From: a bacterium
GTDB taxonomy: Bacteria; Bacillota_I; Bacilli_A; RFN20; DUOF01
DNA length: 9,334 nucleotides
NCBI GenBank assembly: GCA_012839015.1
Contig: DUOF01000019.1
Span: 1-9,334, forward strand
Reading direction: 5' to 3'
Positions 5,806 to 9,334 of the stretch are shown here, piece by piece. The position numbers and the translations under genes were made by a program. The notes under the pieces were generated by a model, which was not told the DNA's origin, searched no databases, and was given only the letters and a program-made list of their open reading frames with translations. Every line of letters begins with the position of its first letter. Positions within the stretch are counted from its first letter, which is position 1.

Positions 5806-8373
5806 CTATTCCTCACTCTCTTTGCTTATTAGCACCTCTCTTGACTTAGAACCTCGTTGAGGTCCAACTACTCCTTCTTTTTCTAACTTATCAATTATTC
5901 TGCCAGCTCTTGCATAACCTAATTTAAATTGACGTTGAAGTAGGCTTGTTGAGGCCCTTTGCTCTTTAATTACAAATTTTCTAGCAGCATCATATAGATT
6001 ATCATCATCATTTACTCTTTCGATCAGATTCTCTTTTTTATCAATTACTTCTTCAACTAAGTTAATGAACTCATCAACATATTCTAAATCATATTTATTC
6101 TTAACATATTCTACAATTTTATTAATTTCAAAATCGCTTACATATGCTCCCTGAACCCTGTTTAAACCATTTGAACCGGTTATATCCATAAGCATATCTC
6201 CTTTACCAAGTAGTCTTTCTGCTCCACTTCGATCAAGGATTGTCCTAGAATCAACACTTGAAGAGACTGAAAAAGCGATTCTAGAAGGGATATTAGCCTT
6301 AATAACCCCGGTGATAACATCTACTGAAGGTCTTTGGGTGGCTACTATTAAATATATTCCAGCAGCACGTGCTAACTGGGTTAGTCTTTGGATACTGTGT
6401 TCTACTTCTTTACTAGCGACCATCATTAAGTCGGCCAACTCATCAATGATTACTACAATATTGTACAGTTCTATTTCATTATTTTCCTTAGCGAAGTTAT
6501 TATATCCCTGGATATTCCTAACACCCACTTTAGCAAACATATTATAGCGCTTATCCATTTCATCTATTACCCTTTTTAATCCAATAGATGCTTGTTTTGG
6601 ATCGCTGATAACTGGTCCTAATAGGTGTGGCAACCCTTTGTAACAGTTCATCTCAACTCTTTTAGGATCTATTAATAATAATTTAACCTCACTAGGGGAA
6701 GTTCTCAAAAGCAGGGAAACAATAATTGAATTAATACAAACAGATTTGCCACTCCCTGTAGCACCTGCTATTAGGAGATGCGGCATCTTATCAATATTAA
6801 TAACAACCGGATTATTATTAAGGTCTTTACCAATACCGACTAATAACTTTTCCTCACTATTAGCAAATGGTAACAGAACTTCTCTAAGATAAACATCACT
6901 CCTGATTTTATTGGCAACTTCGATACCTACCGCAGATTTCCCAGGTATCGGAGCTTCCATTCTTGTCTGCATAGCCGCCAGAGCTAGTTTTAAATCATTC
7001 TCTGCATTGACTAGAGTATTAACCCTAACCCCAGTTTCAGGTACTATTTCATACCTAGTTACAGAAGGTCCGATAACATAATTATTAACCTGTGCTCTAA
7101 TGTTTAATTCAGTTAGTTTTTGATTTATTTTTTCTACGTCTGATCTAGCCTCTAAATCTAATTCATAGGCGGTATCTACGTTTTGGTTATCGTCTAATAG
7201 ATCATAAACACTCACTGATTCTTTATTATTACTTTCAGGTTCAGTATATGATGCGTAGGCTTGTCTATTTGTTTGTTGGGCAATAAAGGGATCTAGGAGC
7301 GGTTTAGAGTATTCTTCCTGGGTAAGTTTTTCTTCAAATCTTAAATCTTCCCTTGCACGTTCATCACGTTCTAGACCTACCATTTCTTCTTTGTCGATGA
7401 ATCTATCACTACTTTCCATGTTAGCAACAATGGATTCTTCTATTTCTTGGTTGTCTTCATCACTTGTGTGCAAATAACCAAGTCTTGGCTCATCATCACT
7501 ATTTTTAGCAATCTCTTTTGTACTACTTCTACTTAGAGTAATTCCACTACTAACTTTATTATCTAAACCCTCGGGTTCAATAATTTTATCATCTTCAAAT
7601 AAAGAATCACTGAATATATTAAAACTTCTAGTATGTAGGCTACTAACCTCCTTACTAGGTTGCACAAACTCATTATCTGTCTCAAGTTCTATAACGGGTA
7701 TGTTTTCTTTTGTCTCTACTTTGGTTATACTAACATCTTTAATTGTAACCATGTCCTCTTCTTTAACTTTGACCTCTTTTACTTTTTCTTTTCTCTTCTT
7801 ATTTTTTATGTATTTATATATCTTGATTAATAAATCCTTTAGTAATACGTATAGGCTAGCTACCATCAAGATAACAATCATGATGATCGCTCCTATTTCG
7901 CTAAATAACAAACTAAGCAAGGAGAAACCAGCATATCCTAAAAAGCCACCGCCAACATTGGCGATATTACTTAGATCCACTGAAAATCTATCAGGAGTGA
8001 TCGCTTCAAAACGAGAATAGAATATATCAAAACTATTCCCAATCGTAGGGTTTTCATAAATACTAGCAAATAACATCGATGAAACAATAAAGACTAAAAA
8101 GCCTACTGTCTTCAAACCAAAGAACATTTTCGGTTTCTTCCTCCTAAAGAAAACAAAAAAACCTATGTAGACACCAAATAGTAATAAAACTATATAAAAT
8201 CCACCCATTAAGAAGGTTAGAGCAAAAGTAATTATATTTCCTAGTAAACCTTGATTAAGCAAACCAATAAGAGACAACGTGAAGAAAAGCAAACCTAAAA
8301 GAGCTACTTCTGCCTCTACAGAAATTAGTTTCTTTTTTTTCTTATCCTCACTTCGTTTCTTTTCTTTGGCCAT
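5806..8373 (-). CDS. ftsK: DNA translocase FtsK/SpoIIIE
   Basis: Membrane-anchored, ATP-driven double-stranded DNA pump that clears chromosomal DNA from the division septum; 855 aa. The N-terminus is Lys-rich, then four membrane segments (about 23-40, 45-76, 83-106, 142-177) anchor it at the septum. An acidic, Ser/Asn-rich, low-complexity linker covers about 195-388. The motor starts near 389 ('VYDLLDD'): the alpha domain contains 'GPSVTRYEIVPETGV' and 'PIPGKSAVGIE' (about 477-486), Walker A is 'GATGSGKS' (537-544), Walker B is 'VVIIDE' (640-645) and 'ATQRPSVDVITG' follows. The gamma winged helix at 789-855 ('ASTSLLQRQFKLGYARAGR') reads orienting DNA motifs (KOPS/SRS type), so it is complete. 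The ATG has AGGTGAT five bases upstream and its own promoter. It is the first gene of the operon with ymfF, ymfH and acpS. FtsK (division) and SpoIIIE (sporulation) roles cannot be told apart from this sequence. Confidence 0.97.
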   Translation of the reverse strand: MAKEKKRSEDKKKKKLISVEAEVALLGLLFFTLSLIGLLNQGLLGNIITFALTFLMGGFYIVLLLFGVYIGFFVFFRRKKPKMFFGLKTVGFLVFIVSSMLFASIYENPTIGNSFDIFYSRFEAITPDRFSVDLSNIANVGGGFLGYAGFSLLSLLFSEIGAIIMIVILMVASLYVLLKDLLIKIYKYIKNKKRKEKVKEVKVKEEDMVTIKDVSITKVETKENIPVIELETDNEFVQPSKEVSSLHTRSFNIFSDSLFEDDKIIEPEGLDNKVSSGITLSRSSTKEIAKNSDDEPRLGYLHTSDEDNQEIEESIVANMESSDRFIDKEEMVGLERDERAREDLRFEEKLTQEEYSKPLLDPFIAQQTNRQAYASYTEPESNNKESVSVYDLLDDNQNVDTAYELDLEARSDVEKINQKLTELNIRAQVNNYVIGPSVTRYEIVPETGVRVNTLVNAENDLKLALAAMQTRMEAPIPGKSAVGIEVANKIRSDVYLREVLLPFANSEEKLLVGIGKDLNNNPVVINIDKMPHLLIAGATGSGKSVCINSIIVSLLLRTSPSEVKLLLIDPKRVEMNCYKGLPHLLGPVISDPKQASIGLKRVIDEMDKRYNMFAKVGVRNIQGYNNFAKENNEIELYNIVVIIDELADLMMVASKEVEHSIQRLTQLARAAGIYLIVATQRPSVDVITGVIKANIPSRIAFSVSSSVDSRTILDRSGAERLLGKGDMLMDITGSNGLNRVQGAYVSDFEINKIVEYVKNKYDLEYVDEFINLVEEVIDKKENLIERVNDDDNLYDAARKFVIKEQRASTSLLQRQFKLGYARAGRIIDKLEKEGVVGPQRGSKSREVLISKESEE

Positions 8374-8378
8374 AACCT

Positions 8379-8418
8379 ATCACCTGTTAACAATTATAAC
8401 ATTATTAGTATTATCAAA
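8379..8418 (-). promoter_or_regulatory. Extended -10 promoter and ribosome-binding site of the ftsK operon
   Basis: On the minus strand TGTTATAAT (8401-8393) is a consensus extended -10 (TGnTATAAT). The -35 is a poor T-rich TTTTTG-like hexamer about 16 bp upstream, which suits an extended -10 promoter. Transcription should start near 8388-8386, about 14 nt before the ATG. The AGGTGAT site (8385-8379) is then almost at the 5' end of the message. Confidence 0.7.
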
Positions 8419-8430
8419 AAAGACATTGTT

Positions 8431-8459
8431 AAATGAAAACTTCCCAAAATTGGGAAGTT
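8431..8459 (-). terminator. Intrinsic terminator of the RNase J-like gene
   Basis: On the minus strand AACTTCCC (8459-8452), a 6-base AATTTT loop and GGGAAGTT (8445-8438) form a perfect 8-bp stem four bases after the stop codon, followed by TTCATTT. The T-tract is interrupted, so some read-through into ftsK is possible. On the plus strand it is followed by AAACTT and has no T-run. Confidence 0.75.
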
Positions 8460-8463
8460 AAAC

Positions 8464-9334
8464 TTAAATCTCTACTATCATAGAAAGAATCATCGGATCC
8501 TTTCCAGTTTCCTTTTTTACATACTTAGATATCTTATCTCTAATTATTTGTCTTTTTTCAGTATAGTTCAACTTTCTATCTTTAAAGGTTTCTACTACTA
8601 CTTCTCTATATAATTTCTCAATACCTTTTAATAAATCATCAGAGTCCTTCACAAAAATTAAACCTCTAGTTTGGATATCTGGTCCAGCGATTATCTCCTT
8701 AGTGTTATAATCAACCCCAACACCAAGAATAATAACGCCATCTTCTGATAGTTTATTACGATCATTAATAACAACACTACCTGCATCAAACATACCCAGG
8801 CCATCTACCATTAGTTCGCCAGTTTGTACTAGTGGCTCACCGCTTTTATAGTTACGATTTTCAAATTTTGCCACCATACCATTGTCATAGACTAAAATAT
8901 TTTTATGGTTTAAGCCAATATCCATTGAACTTGCAACGGTAGCATTAGCTAAAAGTTGACGGTAGTATCCACTGATTGGAAGATAGTACTTTGGTTGTAA
9001 AATACTAATAACCAATTTTAAATCTTCTTCTTGGGCATGCATACTAGAAATCATTCTTCTAGTAACATTCAAAATACTAGCACCAGTTCTATAAAGTTCA
9101 TCAAGCGTTTTAACAGCGATAACTTCAGTACCCGGATTACTTTGGGCAGCAATAACAATTAAGTCTTCTTCTTCAAAAGTAAAACCACATTCTTCAATAA
9201 GCTCATTGTTAGCGATCCTTTGTAATACTCTAAATAACTTCTCGCCATTGCCAGTAACTAAAACTACTAAATCACTTTGATCTTCTTTTTTAAGATCTGC
9301 TAAGGTAGCAAGATTCCCAACAGGGATTTCTAAA
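8464..9334 (-). CDS. rnjB: Ribonuclease J family protein, J2-like, with degenerate active site (C-terminal part, 5' truncated by window edge)
   Basis: C-terminal 289 residues of an RNase J (metallo-beta-lactamase/beta-CASP ribonuclease), the 5'-exonuclease/endonuclease of Bacillota RNA decay. The frame is open to the window edge, so the TTG at 9072 is internal. Family landmarks are 'EEDLKLVISILQPKYYLPI' (about 102-120), 'ELMVDGLGMFDAGSVVINDR', 'LSEDGVIILGV', 'AGPDIQTRGLIFVKDSDDL' and the terminal 'DPMILSMIVEI', which matches RNase J C-termini ending 'PMILPIIMEV'. Key catalytic positions differ: the PxHGEYR motif, whose His is a metal ligand, reads 'PISGYYRQL'; GSQGEP reads 'GNGEKL'; the HxSGH motif reads 'ISSMH', keeping only the second His. 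From memory, B. subtilis RNase J2 also lacks the PxHGEYR His, and its gene also precedes spoIIIE, so I call this J2-like: a weak or inactive partner subunit. The HxHxDH motif lies outside the window and was not seen. Confidence 0.85.
   Translation of the reverse strand, partial: LEIPVGNLATLADLKKEDQSDLVVLVTGNGEKLFRVLQRIANNELIEECGFTFEEEDLIVIAAQSNPGTEVIAVKTLDELYRTGASILNVTRRMISSMHAQEEDLKLVISILQPKYYLPISGYYRQLLANATVASSMDIGLNHKNILVYDNGMVAKFENRNYKSGEPLVQTGELMVDGLGMFDAGSVVINDRNKLSEDGVIILGVGVDYNTKEIIAGPDIQTRGLIFVKDSDDLLKGIEKLYREVVVETFKDRKLNYTEKRQIIRDKISKYVKKETGKDPMILSMIVEI

Noticed and set aside
6311..6547. Plus-strand open frame opposite the ftsK motor (also those at 3449-3670, 7700-8020 and 8279-8461)
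   Set aside because: All are antisense to strongly conserved or clearly coding sequence and lack start signals.
7155..7790. Low-complexity acidic region in ftsK as a separate gene or insertion
   Set aside because: It is in frame, sits between the membrane anchor and the motor, and variable linkers of this kind are normal in FtsK.
8464..9072. TTG at 9072 as the start of the RNase J-like gene
   Set aside because: The frame stays open to the window edge and the upstream 87 codons show RNase J-like sequence, so the gene simply runs off the window.
1..9334. CRISPR array, tRNA, rRNA, transposon, phage or defence genes
   Set aside because: No spaced direct repeats, clover-leaf or rRNA sequence, transposase or integrase motifs were seen; genes fill the window except for two gaps of about 90 bases.

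Overview
This is an AT-rich stretch of core bacterial chromosome from a Bacillota-type organism. Low GC, strong AAAGGAG/AGGTGAT ribosome-binding sites, tight operons and small compact proteins point to a reduced Bacilli or Mollicutes-related lineage (Acholeplasma/Izemoplasma/RF39-like). The taxon is an inference. The order RNase J2-like, FtsK/SpoIIIE, YmfF, YmfH matches, from memory, the rnjB-spoIIIE-ymfF-ymfH order of Bacillus subtilis with the genes between removed. The standard code fits: nine stop codons are visible (five TAA, three TAG, one TGA) and both Trp codons are TGG. Trp is almost absent, about 2 in roughly 3,000 residues.

Layout. (1) 1-852, plus strand: the C-terminal part of a DEAD-box RNA helicase with a DbpA-type RNA-binding domain, entering from the left edge. 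(2) 849-1914, minus strand: a two-gene unit, a short SSB-like OB-fold protein then PlsC acyltransferase. PlsC and the helicase are convergent, their stop codons overlap, and they share a bidirectional terminator. (3) 1915-2004: a divergent intergenic region with a promoter for the next gene and a small dyad upstream of ssb. (4) 2014-2964, plus strand: a single gene for a 10-TM membrane protein that resembles GerAB-type (APC-superfamily) permeases. (5) 8373-2970, minus strand: a 5.4 kb operon ftsK-ymfF-ymfH-acpS with gaps of 2 and 1 nt and an 8-nt overlap. It starts at an extended -10 promoter and ends at a hairpin that begins in the last codons of acpS. (6) 8464-9334, minus strand: the C-terminal 289 residues of an RNase J paralogue, followed by its own terminator.

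How the genes work together: most are housekeeping functions, namely RNA remodelling and decay (helicase, RNase J-like), chromosome segregation (FtsK), phospholipid and acyl-carrier biogenesis (PlsC, AcpS), ssDNA binding (SSB), and a two-subunit M16 peptidase in which YmfH carries the zinc site and YmfF does not. I see no mobile element, CRISPR, tRNA, rRNA or phage gene, and no gene-free stretch above about 90 bases. I do not see a clearly new system. The points most worth a second look are the orphan GerAB-like permease, the degenerate RNase J active site, the Trp depletion, the overlapping-stop/terminator architecture and the very short 5' leaders.
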